A stretch of DNA of 64,000 nt, taken from Fructobacillus evanidus (lineage in GTDB: Bacteria; Bacillota; Bacilli; Lactobacillales; Lactobacillaceae). Position 1 is the first letter of the stretch, and each line of letters opens with the position of its first letter. The stretch lies in contig NZ_CAUZLM010000002.1 of assembly GCF_963580165.1 (NCBI RefSeq), positions 62,001-126,000 of the forward strand, in the 5' to 3' direction. Below are positions 26,897 to 34,887 of the stretch, in pieces. The notes beneath the pieces were generated by a model. It searched no databases. It saw nothing but the letters and a program-made list of their open reading frames with translations, and was not told where the DNA came from. The translations under genes and the position numbers were made by a program.

Positions 26897-27910
26897 CTAT
26901 TTAGTTCTTGTCGATCCGCGACTAATCAAAGTATATGGCAACTTAATTTGCGTATCTGTCAGTTCTTCGCCATTCATCAACTTTGTCAACATCCGCATGG
27001 CAACGGCCCCGATATCGTACTTAGGTTGGTTAATCGATGAAAGCTCTGGGCGAGAAACAATCGAGAAATTCGTATTGTTTGACGTGACAATTTCCAAGTC
27101 TTCCGGCACTTTGTACCCATGGTCCTGGTAGTAGTTCAAGATTGAAACGGCAATTTCGTCATCATAAGCAACAACAGCCGTCACATCCTGGGCCATTAAA
27201 TCAGCCGCCTGCAGTTGACCAGCTTCATACGTCCGCGCCTTAGCAAAGACCAGCTGGTCATCGTAATCGATGCCCGCTTCTTGCAAAGCACGTTGGTAAC
27301 CAACTAAACGAAAGTCCTGATCAATAGCCCGATCCCTTGATCCAAGGACCAAGGCAATTCTTTGATGACCGCGGGCCAGCAACTTAGTAGTGACCGTTTC
27401 AAAAGCAGTGACATAATCGATGTTAACAGACGGCAAGGCCTCGTTTTCGGCCACGGATCCGGCCAAGACAACCGGAACGCCGGCAGATTGAATCATGGCC
27501 ATCACTGGCGCCGAGAGCTTAGTCCCCATGTAGATAATACCGTCGACCTGCTTCGTCAACAAGTTTTTGATAGCCGTCACGGCTCGATCCTGGTCGTCAT
27601 CCGTATTAGTTAGCAAAGCGTCGTATTGGTACATTTGGGCGATATCATCAACACCCCGCGTTAATTCGGAATAGAAAACATTCGTCACATCCGGCATGAC
27701 CACACCAATAGTAGTGGTTTTCTTGGAGGCTAAGCCCCGAGCTACCGCATTGGGCTGGTAGCCTAGCTCGTCAATCGCCTTCAATACCTTGTCTCTGGTT
27801 GACTGGCGCACATTATCATTGCCATTAACAACTCGGGAAACAGTGGCCAGTGAAACGCCGACCTTTTCGGCGACATCATAAATTGTTGCGTTTTTCTTTT
27901 GCTCTGCCAT
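26897..27910 (-). CDS. ccpA: Catabolite control protein A (LacI family)
   Basis: This protein of about 337 residues has a LacI HTH near the N-terminus (TIYDVAEKVGVSLATVSRVVNG) and the hinge helix PNAVARGLASKKTTTIGVVMPD typical of CcpA. YDIGAVAMRMLTKLMNGE near the C-terminus is also diagnostic. With HPr-Ser-P it binds cre sites to set the carbon hierarchy. The start at 27910 (second ATG) is eight bases from AAGGAG; the first ATG leaves only two. A cre-like site lies about 60 bases upstream, over the likely -35, suggesting autoregulation. Confidence 0.93.
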   Translation of the reverse strand: MAEQKKNATIYDVAEKVGVSLATVSRVVNGNDNVRQSTRDKVLKAIDELGYQPNAVARGLASKKTTTIGVVMPDVTNVFYSELTRGVDDIAQMYQYDALLTNTDDDQDRAVTAIKNLLTKQVDGIIYMGTKLSAPVMAMIQSAGVPVVLAGSVAENEALPSVNIDYVTAFETVTTKLLARGHQRIALVLGSRDRAIDQDFRLVGYQRALQEAGIDYDDQLVFAKARTYEAGQLQAADLMAQDVTAVVAYDDEIAVSILNYYQDHGYKVPEDLEIVTSNNTNFSIVSRPELSSINQPKYDIGAVAMRMLTKLMNGEELTDTQIKLPYTLISRGSTRTK

Positions 27911-27935
27911 CGCCATAACTCCTTATATAAAGCCT

Positions 27936-27998
27936 CTTCTAAAGTTTAATCATAGCAAAAAAAGGCCGTCTGTGCAAACGCTTACACGGCCTTTTCAT
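27936..27998 (-). promoter_or_regulatory. ccpA promoter with cre site inside the preceding gene's terminator
   Basis: On the minus strand the cre-like TGTAAGCGTTTGCA occupies 27973-27986. Its end forms the -35 box TTGCAC, followed after 17 bases by TATGAT. The same bases lie between AAGGCCGT and ACGGCCTT, a hairpin with a seven-T run that terminates the upstream small gene. One 60-base block therefore holds a terminator, a cre and a promoter. Confidence 0.72.
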
Positions 27999-28003
27999 TT
28001 AAA

Positions 28004-28219
28004 TTACAAGACATTTTCATCTTGGTGCGTATCCATTAATTCCTGTTGCCGGTAGCCACCGTAGGCGATGGCCATAAAACCAAGACTGCCGACAAGCATT
28101 AAGACGAAAGCGGCAACCAGGGTTAGCCAGGTTGGCCACCCATGGTTAGCTGCCCATAAGAATGTAATTGGGTAAGCAAGTAAAATTAGAAAACTCCAGC
28201 CAACTTTAAGTAACGTCAT
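28004..28219 (-). CDS. Small two-helix membrane protein, unknown function
   Basis: This 71-residue protein has two hydrophobic helices (about residues 6-23 and 30-53) and a polar, acidic C-terminal tail (QQELMDTHQDENVL). The ATG at 28219 has AAGGGAAGG upstream. I do not recognise a family. It is followed directly by a terminator whose hairpin contains the ccpA cre site, and it is separated by about 60 bases from the SprT-like gene. Confidence 0.6.
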   Translation of the reverse strand: MTLLKVGWSFLILLAYPITFLWAANHGWPTWLTLVAAFVLMLVGSLGFMAIAYGGYRQQELMDTHQDENVL

Positions 28220-28280
28220 GATTCCTTCCCTTTTTAATCTGTAAAAATAATCATTTGTTTGGCCAAGAAAATTTCAAGAA

Positions 28281-28868
28281 CTAACGAATTTCTTCCACCA
28301 AGGTCAGTCGACCTCGACACTGGCCACAGCGATACTTTTTCGTGTCCACCCGTCGTTTGCGATAAAAGTCGTGGCCGTTTTGACAACGATAGTGCCATTT
28401 CACGCTCTGCTGCTTTCTTGGGCCGAGAGCCGGCGCATAGCGCGACCCACCGACCTGCTGCAAAAGTGCCTTAAAATCGGCATCCTTATGTTGATAACCT
28501 CGGTGTGCCAGATGAAGATGATAGTGGGTTAGTTCATGCTTGACAATGCCGATAAAATCAACCCGGTGGGCCATCTTCGGGTTAAAGTCAATATGATGAT
28601 CAGCTAGGTGATAGCGGCCACCCGTTGTTTGCAAGCGGTTGTTATAAATCGCTTGATGCGTAAAAGGCCGCCCAAAGAACTCTAAAGAAACTTTTTCAAC
28701 AAAGGCCTGTAAATCAGCTTGCTTAAGTTCAGCCGATTCAAAACCACGACCAGGTTCACTACGGATGGTCACCGCTGATTTTCGGTGTGCAGGTGTCGTC
28801 CGTGGCGTTTTGACCCTCGGGCTAACCTGCCGCCGATTACGCCTGGTGAACATAGACGTAGTCAACAA
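28281..28868 (-). CDS. SprT-like zinc metalloprotease family protein
   Basis: The frame of 195 residues holds a SprT domain. FFGRPFTHQAIYNNRLQTTGGRY lies near residues 64-86 and the zinc motif HELTHYHLH near 111-119. A C-terminal zinc ribbon (YRCQNGH and YRCGQCRG) follows. Family members are of the SprT/Spartan type. The first 45 or so residues are basic, low-similarity sequence that overlaps the acpP stop by 32 bases. The true start may be internal, for example a GTG near residue 33, but no clear ribosome site decides it. Confidence 0.8.
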   Translation of the reverse strand: MLTTSMFTRRNRRQVSPRVKTPRTTPAHRKSAVTIRSEPGRGFESAELKQADLQAFVEKVSLEFFGRPFTHQAIYNNRLQTTGGRYHLADHHIDFNPKMAHRVDFIGIVKHELTHYHLHLAHRGYQHKDADFKALLQQVGGSRYAPALGPRKQQSVKWHYRCQNGHDFYRKRRVDTKKYRCGQCRGRLTLVEEIR

Positions 28869-29085
28869 CCTTCTGCAAAGTTGTTAGGGAATCCAGCTCT
28901 TCGTCTGGAATTTCCATATTATATTCATCTTCGACTTCTAAGACTAACTCAACCACATCAATCGAATCGGCCGATGTATCCTGAGCAAAGTTCAGATCGG
29001 GGCTAACCTTCTCAGCTTTTAATGAAAACCGTTGTGCGGCTTCCTTTGCTAACCGGTCATAAATCTGTTCTTTTGTAAACGCCAT
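28837..29085 (-). CDS. acpP: Acyl carrier protein
   Basis: This 82-residue acidic protein has the phosphopantetheine serine S41 in DSIDVVEL. The four-helix carrier pattern ends in VVDYVYVHQA. It carries acyl intermediates in lipid synthesis. It follows plsX by about 60 bases, the common plsX-acpP arrangement. It may be the phospholipid-linked ACP rather than the main fatty-acid one, since no fab genes are present. Confidence 0.92.
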   Translation of the reverse strand: MAFTKEQIYDRLAKEAAQRFSLKAEKVSPDLNFAQDTSADSIDVVELVLEVEDEYNMEIPDEELDSLTTLQKVVDYVYVHQA

Positions 29086-29148
29086 TTGTTACTCCTTCAG
29101 CGATTAACGGCACGTGGGCAATAGCAGTCACGACCGTCAGGCTGATTT

Positions 29149-30180
29149 TTATTTTTCAATTTTCTTTGCCTTCAAAGCGTCGGCATTTTCTTTAATAAAG
29201 GCCGTTGTCTTCTCGACCAAGTTTTCCTGCACCATCGTTTGAATCTGGCCCATCGTGTTGGCAACAGCATTTGCCTTAGCAGAACCGTGCGTCTTAACGA
29301 CAGGTGCCTTCACACCCAAGACCACGGCACCACCCTGTTCGTTAAAGTCCATCTTATGCTTCAAAGAACGCAAGGCTGGCTTCATCAAGAGGGCACCCAA
29401 CATGCCACGGAAGCCGGCTGATTTAATCGAATCCTTCAACTGATCCATCATCGTCAACGCCGTTCCTTCCATGGCCTTCAAAGCAGCATTGCCAGAGAAA
29501 CCATCAGCAACAACAACGTCGGCAGTGCCTTCCAGAATTTCACGGGCCTCAACATTGCCTAGGAAATTAAAGGCGGTTGCCTGCTTCATCAACTGGTGGG
29601 CTGCCTTGTGGGTTTCATCCCCCTTGTCTTCTTCGCCCCCGTTATTTAATAGACGAACACGAGGGTTTTGAATACCCATAACAGACTGGGCATAGAAGCT
29701 ACCCAAAATACCATATTGGTAAAGGTGGGCCGGCTTGTTTTCAGCATTGGCGCCCAAGTCCATGAAAACAAATGAATCATTAGGGCCACCAAATGATGGA
29801 ATTGCAGAAGCCAAAGCCGGACGGTCGACACCCTTAATCCGGCCAACAATAAAGATGGCCGAAGATAGGATGGCACCGGTATTGCCGGCAGAGAACAGGG
29901 CATCTGCCGTTCCTTCCTTCACGGCCGTTGCAGCGCGCACCAAAGAAGAGTCAGGCTTATTTTTCATTGCCTTCACGGGCTCTTCACCCATCTCGATTTC
30001 TTCTGTCGTTGGAATCAATGTAATTCGATCATTATTTTGAATCAATGGACGGACCTTGGCTTCAGTTCCAAATAATTGGAATTCCAAGCCGGCATAACGG
30101 TCACGGGCCATTTCAACACCCTTAACAATTTCATCTGGGGCAAAGTCCCCACCCATCGCATCAATGGCAATCTTAATCAC
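29149..30180 (-). CDS. plsX: Phosphate acyltransferase PlsX
   Basis: This 343-residue enzyme begins IKIAIDAMGGDFAPDEIVKG, the diagnostic PlsX N-terminus, with SAGNTGAILSS near 97-107 and ADGFSGNAALKAMEG near 225. It converts acyl-ACP to acyl-phosphate, the first step of phospholipid synthesis in most Gram-positives. It lies 38 bases after recG and before acpP. The stop codon is immediately followed by the AAATCAG heptamer. Confidence 0.96.
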   Translation of the reverse strand: MIKIAIDAMGGDFAPDEIVKGVEMARDRYAGLEFQLFGTEAKVRPLIQNNDRITLIPTTEEIEMGEEPVKAMKNKPDSSLVRAATAVKEGTADALFSAGNTGAILSSAIFIVGRIKGVDRPALASAIPSFGGPNDSFVFMDLGANAENKPAHLYQYGILGSFYAQSVMGIQNPRVRLLNNGGEEDKGDETHKAAHQLMKQATAFNFLGNVEAREILEGTADVVVADGFSGNAALKAMEGTALTMMDQLKDSIKSAGFRGMLGALLMKPALRSLKHKMDFNEQGGAVVLGVKAPVVKTHGSAKANAVANTMGQIQTMVQENLVEKTTAFIKENADALKAKKIEK

Positions 30181-30218
30181 AATTTTTCTCCTAAAATTAT
30201 CGTCTTATTTCTTATTGA

Positions 30219-32252
30219 TTAATCAAAATGGCGGAACTGCGCCATAGTTTTGGATAAGTAGGTCACTAGGGGCTGATTTTCCACCTGGTTATCCCAATCC
30301 GACTCACGCACGAGACTTAAGGCCTCCTGCTGAGCAATCGTCAGCATGGTCAAATCCTTGACCGGATCCCCCACCTGAAATTCAGGCATCCCCGACTGCT
30401 TTGTCCCTAAGATATCACCTGCGCCTCGTAATTCCAAGTCGCGCTGGGCTAATTCAAAGCCATCGGTTGTATCAACTAAGGCCTTGAGTCGTTCCTTACC
30501 ATAGTCGGTCTTAGGGTCGGCCACCAAAACCGTATAAGACTGGCGGTCACCTCGGCCAACCCGGCCCCGCAATTGATGGAGCTGAGCCAAACCGAAACGG
30601 TCAGCATCTAATATTAACATAATGGAAGCATTGGGCACATCGACCCCAACCTCAACGACGGTCGTCGCAACCAAGACCTGGACCTGATTATCCTTGAAGC
30701 CCTGCATCAGGGTATCCTTGTCATCCTTTTTCAAGCGCCCGTGCAAGAGGCCAACCGTATAATCTGGCAAGGCTGCTTGCAAGGTCTGGTAGACTTCGGT
30801 GACGTTTCGAACATCCAATGTCTCGGACTCCTCAATCAAAGGCGTCACGACATACGCCTGAGCCCCCTTGGCCAATTCTTCCTTCATTAAAGCCAGCGCT
30901 TGGTCAAACTGCCTTTGAGAAAGCTGACTCGTAATAATCTGTTTCCGTCCAGCTGGTAATTCATCAATCACGGAAACTTCCATCTCGCCATAGGCTGTAA
31001 TGGACAAGGTTCTTGGAATTGGTGTCGCCGTCATGGCCAGGATATCAGGGTTCATCCCCCCCTCGCGCAGCTTTGACCGCTGCTTCACACCAAAACGGTG
31101 TTGCTCATCAATGACTGCTAAGCCGAGATGATGGAAGTAAACATCATCTTGCACCAGGGCATGAGTGCCAACCACAATATCAATCTCACCATTGGTTAAA
31201 TCAGTTAAGATTTGGCGACGCTGCGCAGCCTTCAGGCCGGAAGTCAACAGTTCCACCCGCAGGTCGATCCCCGCCTGGTCAAAGAGCTTTGCCAGGCTCT
31301 TGGCGTGTTGCTGGGCCAGAATTTCGGTTGGCGCCATTAAGGCCGCCTGACAGCCGGCAGTCACCGTTGCATACATGGCGATGGCTGCCACCACCGTTTT
31401 TCCAGAACCAACATCACCTTGTAAGAGACGGTTCATGTGCCGTGCATCGTGTTGGTCGGCCAAAATTTCGCCGACCACTCGCTTTTGGGCAGCAGTTAAG
31501 TCATAAGGAAGGCGGTTAATCAGTTTGGCAACCGCCTCTTTGTCGTAGTTAAGTGGCTGGCCACCAAAGGACTGATCCGCCTGTTTAATTAATTGCAGGC
31601 GCATTTGAAAAATAAAGAATTCTTCAAAGGCAGCCGACCGCCGACCGGCCTTGGCTTCCGCTGAATCCTTGGGAAAATGAGCCCACTCGATTTGCTGATT
31701 TTTATCGAGAAGTCGGTACTTATCACGTAAGTGTTGTGGCACCAAGTTTGGCATCTGCCCACGCAGCTGTCCCCAGGCTTGCTCAACCAAATCAGCAATC
31801 GTCTTGGCCTTAACTCCCTTGGAGGCCGGATAAATTGGATCGAGGGCATCGGTCGTGGCTGGGACTAATTTGATAGCGGATAGGGCCGCTTTGGCTGCGT
31901 TGTAGGTTCCATAGACGGCAACCTCCTGGCCGACCTCGATATTTTTCGCAACCCAGGGCTGGTTAAAGAAGGTTACCCGGATGTTTTCACGGTCAATCAA
32001 GAGCCCTAAAACCGTCTGCGACCGTTTTCCAAAGCGCCGAACGACGGCAGGTGTGGAAACAATCCCTTTAAACGTGACCTTTTCCCCATCGAGTGTTTCC
32101 GATGGCCGCCTTGCACCCAGGTCCTCGTAGCGGAAGGGATAGTAAGTCAACAAGTCTTCAATTGTAAAAATACCCAAGTCGCGTAGCGCAGCTTGTCTTT
32201 TTTCCCCGACACCAGACAGTGCTGAAACAGGGTCTTCTAAAGCCAATGACAT
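30219..32252 (-). CDS. recG: ATP-dependent DNA helicase RecG
   Basis: This protein of about 677 residues starts with the wedge domain (LSGVGEKRQAALRDLGI and an OB fold). The helicase core carries LLQGDVGSGKTVVA, VIDEQHRFGVKQR (DEQH box), MTATPIPRT and QLRGRVGRGDRQSY. RecG remodels stalled forks and Holliday junctions. The start at 32252 is preceded by AGGGG at suitable spacing. A longer frame to 32297 would add 15 residues absent from the family. It heads the recG-plsX-acpP-sprT run. Confidence 0.96.
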   Translation of the reverse strand: MSLALEDPVSALSGVGEKRQAALRDLGIFTIEDLLTYYPFRYEDLGARRPSETLDGEKVTFKGIVSTPAVVRRFGKRSQTVLGLLIDRENIRVTFFNQPWVAKNIEVGQEVAVYGTYNAAKAALSAIKLVPATTDALDPIYPASKGVKAKTIADLVEQAWGQLRGQMPNLVPQHLRDKYRLLDKNQQIEWAHFPKDSAEAKAGRRSAAFEEFFIFQMRLQLIKQADQSFGGQPLNYDKEAVAKLINRLPYDLTAAQKRVVGEILADQHDARHMNRLLQGDVGSGKTVVAAIAMYATVTAGCQAALMAPTEILAQQHAKSLAKLFDQAGIDLRVELLTSGLKAAQRRQILTDLTNGEIDIVVGTHALVQDDVYFHHLGLAVIDEQHRFGVKQRSKLREGGMNPDILAMTATPIPRTLSITAYGEMEVSVIDELPAGRKQIITSQLSQRQFDQALALMKEELAKGAQAYVVTPLIEESETLDVRNVTEVYQTLQAALPDYTVGLLHGRLKKDDKDTLMQGFKDNQVQVLVATTVVEVGVDVPNASIMLILDADRFGLAQLHQLRGRVGRGDRQSYTVLVADPKTDYGKERLKALVDTTDGFELAQRDLELRGAGDILGTKQSGMPEFQVGDPVKDLTMLTIAQQEALSLVRESDWDNQVENQPLVTYLSKTMAQFRHFD

Positions 32253-32464
32253 GAGTCTATCCCCTCTTTTTGATAAGCAATATTTTACCATTTTCAAGAA
32301 CGAAAGGAAATATCACCCACGCTAGCAAGCCCGTCAGCACCGCCTTTGCAACAATTTTGTCACTTTCGCCACCAAAATCAGAAGTCAACTTGCTGGTATT
32401 TTTTTGGCATGGTACTTTCTTCAATGCTAGTTATCAGTACACTGATTTTCTCATTTTTTAGCCA

Positions 32465-32491
32465 TAAAAAAAGACGCCCGTGGCGACTTTT
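32465..32491 (-). terminator. Probable terminator after the SemiSWEET gene
   Basis: On the minus strand AGTCGCC/GGCGTCT, with one mismatch and a three-base loop, is followed by seven T. It lies just past the stop at 32497. Confidence 0.65.
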
Positions 32492-32496
32492 GTTCT

Positions 32497-32817
32497 TTAA
32501 TGAATAAATACTGTGATAAAAGTAACCGCTCCAAAGAAAATTCCTGGAACGTTGGAAATGATGATTGGCCAATCCTTATAGGTCTTCAACCAACCATAAC
32601 CAGTCCATAACGTAGCGTTGACCATTGCAACGGCTGGTTGGAGCCAGTTAACTGGGTGGCCGCTAAAGTTGGAAATAATCTGTGGAAAGTATGAAACGTA
32701 CATCAAGATGTTCATCACGGTTGCGACCTTAGAAAAGATCTTCAACATCTTAATCCGCTTCTCATCTACCTGCTTTTTTTCTTCTGGTGAAACATAATTA
32801 TCAACACGCATGCCCAT
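32497..32817 (-). CDS. SemiSWEET-type sugar transporter (PQ-loop)
   Basis: This 106-residue protein has a charged N-terminal stretch (about 1-27) and three helices. MYVSYFPQIISN contains the PQ motif (P45-Q46), and NATLWTGYGWLKTYKDWPIIISN is the conserved second-third helix block. SemiSWEETs dimerise and move sugars by facilitated diffusion. It has its own promoter region with a palindromic site. AGGAG lies ten bases before the ATG. The specific sugar is unknown. Confidence 0.85.
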   Translation of the reverse strand: MGMRVDNYVSPEEKKQVDEKRIKMLKIFSKVATVMNILMYVSYFPQIISNFSGHPVNWLQPAVAMVNATLWTGYGWLKTYKDWPIIISNVPGIFFGAVTFITVFIH

Positions 32818-32837
32818 GATTTTGTATCTCCTATTCC

Positions 32838-32873
32838 ATCATTCGCTCGAATGATTGTGTCAATTATAACACA
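32838..32873 (-). promoter_or_regulatory. SemiSWEET promoter -10 and palindromic operator candidate
   Basis: On the minus strand TATAAT (32863-32868) lies within a TGTGT/ACACA repeat. It is followed by the perfect inverted repeat ATCATTCG-CT-CGAATGAT (32838-32855), which would overlap or follow the transcription start. A weak -35 (TTGCGT, 15-base spacer) is present. The repeat is a good place for a repressor; the regulator is unknown. Confidence 0.55.
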
Positions 32874-32993
32874 CTCAAAAAAAACGCAAGGACAATCGCA
32901 GCGAAATGTTGGATAAGAGAAAATAGACATTTTACCACTAAAAAGTTTTGTTCCTTATCAAGACTGCCAGAACCAATTTTGTCTCCCTATAAG

Positions 32994-33026
32994 CAAAAAA
33001 ATTGAGCACAAATAATTTAGCTCAAT
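32994..33026 (-). terminator. Orphan terminator-like hairpin on the minus strand
   Basis: ATTGAGC/GCTCAAT with a 12-base loop is followed on the minus strand by seven T. No gene lies upstream of it on that strand; the next feature is the leader of a plus-strand gene. The rest of 32874-33094 shows no gene or other structure I can support. Confidence 0.5.
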
Positions 33027-33094
33027 CAATATTCTAGAAATGGAAATAGGTAAAGCTTTTTTCGACCGCTTTTAAAAGGAAATTTTATTACTTT

Positions 33095-33370
33095 TTGTTA
33101 GTTTTTATCTCATTTTTGATAGAATAAAGTATGTCATCCACCGAAGATGACATTTTAGACAATTAATAGTATTTTGTGCAAGGGCATAACTTGCTAATCG
33201 CTGATTTTGTTTCTTCCAAATGCAGCGAAAATTTTTCGATACATGACCAGGCACTGATCATGTTAGCTGGAATAAATACGAATACATAGTTCAAACAATA
33301 ATCGGAAGCATCACGTGCAGAGCCGGAACCACGCTAAAAGCTGATTAACTTAGGTATTAGGAGAAGGCCC
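33095..33370 (+). promoter_or_regulatory. Long structured leader of the FlgT-C-like gene
   Basis: A possible promoter (TTGTTA 33095-33100; TAGAAT 33120-33125, 19-base spacer) is followed by about 240 bases before the start codon. This leader contains ATGTCATC/GATGACAT (33131-33153), GCAAG/CTTGC (33178-33194) and ACATGA/TCATGT (33241-33263). No open frame of size is present in it. It matches none of the riboswitch cores I know (T-box, TPP, SAM, ydaO, cobalamin). AGGAG lies just before the ATG. Confidence 0.45.
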
Positions 33371-33775
33371 ATGTTATTAGAGTCAAGCCAATCAAATAGC
33401 GGTAAGGTTATCAGAATTTTAAATGAGTATGAAGTGATTGTGAACGTTGGCAAAAAAGACGGCATCTACTATGGACAAAAACTAGGCGTCTATAAGCTTT
33501 TGGGTGAGGTTACTGATCCCTATAATGATGACAAATTCTTAGGTCGTTGCGAATCATTAATTGAAACACTAACACCATTGAAAATCGACGAAAACTACTC
33601 GATTTTATACAAGCGTCACTTCGCTGTTCCATCAACTTCACATGTTAACTACCCATTAACCAGCAAAGAAGCGCTGATTTTAAATGTGGATGACGACAAT
33701 ATTCTCCCGTTTGAAGACGTTAGTCGTCAAACCATCAAGCTTGGCGATACTGTCAAAAATTTACCGCTGTATTGA
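33371..33775 (+). CDS. Orphan protein with an N-terminal FlgT-C-like beta domain
   Basis: This 134-residue soluble protein has residues 10-55 (GKVIRILNEYEVIVNVGKKD, then GIYYGQKLGVYKLLGEVTDP) following the pattern of FlgT C-terminal-like domains: a strand, a G-x-x-x-G turn and a vy...dp...lG end. The second half is not recognised. There are no flagellar genes here, and this domain also occurs as a stand-alone protein of unknown function. Codon use is more AT-rich than in neighbouring housekeeping genes. It lies alone on the plus strand between a SemiSWEET gene and a HicAB module, suggesting acquisition. Confidence 0.6.
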   Translation: MLLESSQSNSGKVIRILNEYEVIVNVGKKDGIYYGQKLGVYKLLGEVTDPYNDDKFLGRCESLIETLTPLKIDENYSILYKRHFAVPSTSHVNYPLTSKEALILNVDDDNILPFEDVSRQTIKLGDTVKNLPLY

Positions 33776-33839
33776 TGGCTGTGGTCTGACCACCTGTTAA
33801 AAGAAAAAAATATTCTGCGCCTATAAGAGGCAGCAATTT

Positions 33840-33862
33840 GAAGGCTTAACAGCCTTCTTTTT
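33840..33862 (+). terminator. Terminator after the FlgT-C-like gene
   Basis: GAAGGC/GCCTTC with a six-base loop is followed by TTTTT on the plus strand, about 65 bases past the stop. Confidence 0.82.
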
Positions 33863-33925
33863 GTTTGCCAGCAAACTAAACGCCTGAAAAATCAAAAAAG
33901 TTTAAAAAAGTTCATCTACCAAATT

Positions 33926-33965
33926 TTAACGTACACTCAGAAAACCATTTTCAAAGGGTACGTTA
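33926..33965. repeat. Inverted repeat TAACGTAC ... GTACGTTA downstream of hicB
   Basis: TAACGTAC (33927-33934) and its complement GTACGTTA (33958-33965) are 23 bases apart. A third, direct copy (TTAACGTAC) lies at 34403-34411 between hicA and hicB. The three copies bracket hicB. They may be edges of the inserted module or extra binding sites. Confidence 0.5.
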
Positions 33966-33991
33966 TTGACTAACTAGCAATTATCTCCTAC

Positions 33992-34384
33992 TTAATTCAG
34001 TTTCAACTTTTTCTTTAGTCGATCTGACAGCTCTTGAGAAAAGTTAAGGCCATTCTCTCGAGCAGCTCTATCTAAGTAGGACGGAATGGTCAGCGTTTTC
34101 TTGACTAATTTATTGTCTTCTCGCTCCCTTACAAGGGAGGTATCAACCACAACAGCAAGCAAGGACTCACCTTTTTTTGTTTGAATATCAGCAGCGTTCG
34201 TTCTTTCAGGCAATTCAATCTGGTTGTCTTCGGCAGCAAGCAGATACCCTTCTAGTGCATCTTTGGCCATTTCGGCCGCTTCAATTTCATCATCGCCAAA
34301 AGTATTCACATTTGGAAAATCATAAAACTTAACACCAATGCTATCGCCGTCTTGATATAGAGTTGCATAATAAATATATTTCAT
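33992..34384 (-). CDS. hicB: HicB-type antitoxin
   Basis: This protein of about 130 residues begins MKYIYYATLYQDGDSIGVKFYDFPNVNTFGDD, the HicB domain with partial RNase H fold. A C-terminal DNA-binding segment (KTLTIPSYLDRAARENGLNFSQEL) of ribbon-helix-helix type follows. It binds and silences HicA and represses the operon. I place the start at the ATG 34384, six bases after AAGGTG; a GTG three codons earlier is less likely. It follows hicA by 37 bases. The toxin-first order is typical of hicAB. Confidence 0.88.
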   Translation of the reverse strand: MKYIYYATLYQDGDSIGVKFYDFPNVNTFGDDEIEAAEMAKDALEGYLLAAEDNQIELPERTNAADIQTKKGESLLAVVVDTSLVREREDNKLVKKTLTIPSYLDRAARENGLNFSQELSDRLKKKLKLN

Positions 34385-34421
34385 ATCGCTCACCTTTTCG
34401 ATCTTAACGTACTAAATCAGT

Positions 34422-34613
34422 TTAATAGCCCAATGCTTTCAGTATTCGCTGGGCTGTGCCTTTAGCAATTGCCTTTTTACCGTGATTAGGTATCGTAACC
34501 AATTCTCCTGTTTCGTCCTTCAAGAACTGATAATGACTACCTTTAATACGAACAACTTTAAAGCCCTTATTATTGGCCATTTTGGACAACTTTTTGAAGT
34601 TGTACTCTACCAT
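34422..34613 (-). CDS. hicA: HicA-type mRNA interferase toxin
   Basis: This 63-residue basic protein with a double-stranded RNA-binding-like fold has GSHYQF at residues 25-30 carrying the catalytic histidine H27. The conserved VTIPNHGKKAIAKGTAQRILK follows. It cleaves mRNA when free of HicB. All expected residues are present, so it appears intact. GAGG lies four bases before the ATG. A palindrome covers its promoter. Confidence 0.92.
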   Translation of the reverse strand: MVEYNFKKLSKMANNKGFKVVRIKGSHYQFLKDETGELVTIPNHGKKAIAKGTAQRILKALGY

Positions 34614-34636
34614 GCTTCCTCATTTCTTCAAATAAC

Positions 34637-34664
34637 ATTATAACACGTATAAATATACGTGTTA
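34637..34664 (-). promoter_or_regulatory. hicAB promoter -10 and operator palindrome
   Basis: TAACACGTAT-AAAT-ATACGTGTTA is a perfect 10-base inverted repeat (34641-34664). It overlaps the minus-strand -10 box TATAAT (34637-34642). This is the expected position for HicB autorepression. Confidence 0.75.
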
Positions 34665-34771
34665 CTGCCAACTATCTATTTTAAAATCAGAAAAGTAATT
34701 TCTTGTGTGCGCCAATCGACCACAAGTAATCATACGAAATCAAGATAAGATAACGCAGTTCAAAAATAAAT

Positions 34772-34809
34772 AAAAAAAGTCCCCGACAGGATAACCCGTC
34801 AGGGACTTT
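34772..34809 (-). terminator. Terminator of tRNA-Cys
   Basis: AAAGTCCC(C/T)GAC pairs with GTCAGGGACTTT and is followed by a T-rich run on the minus strand, starting about eight bases past the tRNA. Confidence 0.88.
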
Positions 34810-34816
34810 ACTTTCA

Positions 34817-34887
34817 AGGTGGCAACCGGAGTCGAACCGGCGATCAGGGTGTTGCAGACCCATGCCTTACCACTTGGCTATGCCACC
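34817..34887 (-). tRNA. tRNA-Cys (anticodon GCA)
   Basis: A 71-base cloverleaf. The acceptor stem GGTGGCA/TGCCACC ends in discriminator U73, an identity element of tRNA-Cys. The anticodon loop is CTGCAAC and the T-arm CCGGTTCGACTCCGG. The 3' CCA is not encoded (TGA follows) and must be added after transcription. Confidence 0.96.

Noticed and set aside
33130..33370. A ydaO-type (c-di-AMP) riboswitch suggested by the bases GCAGAGCCGG near 33317
   Set aside because: The remaining conserved segments and pseudoknot arms of that class are not found.
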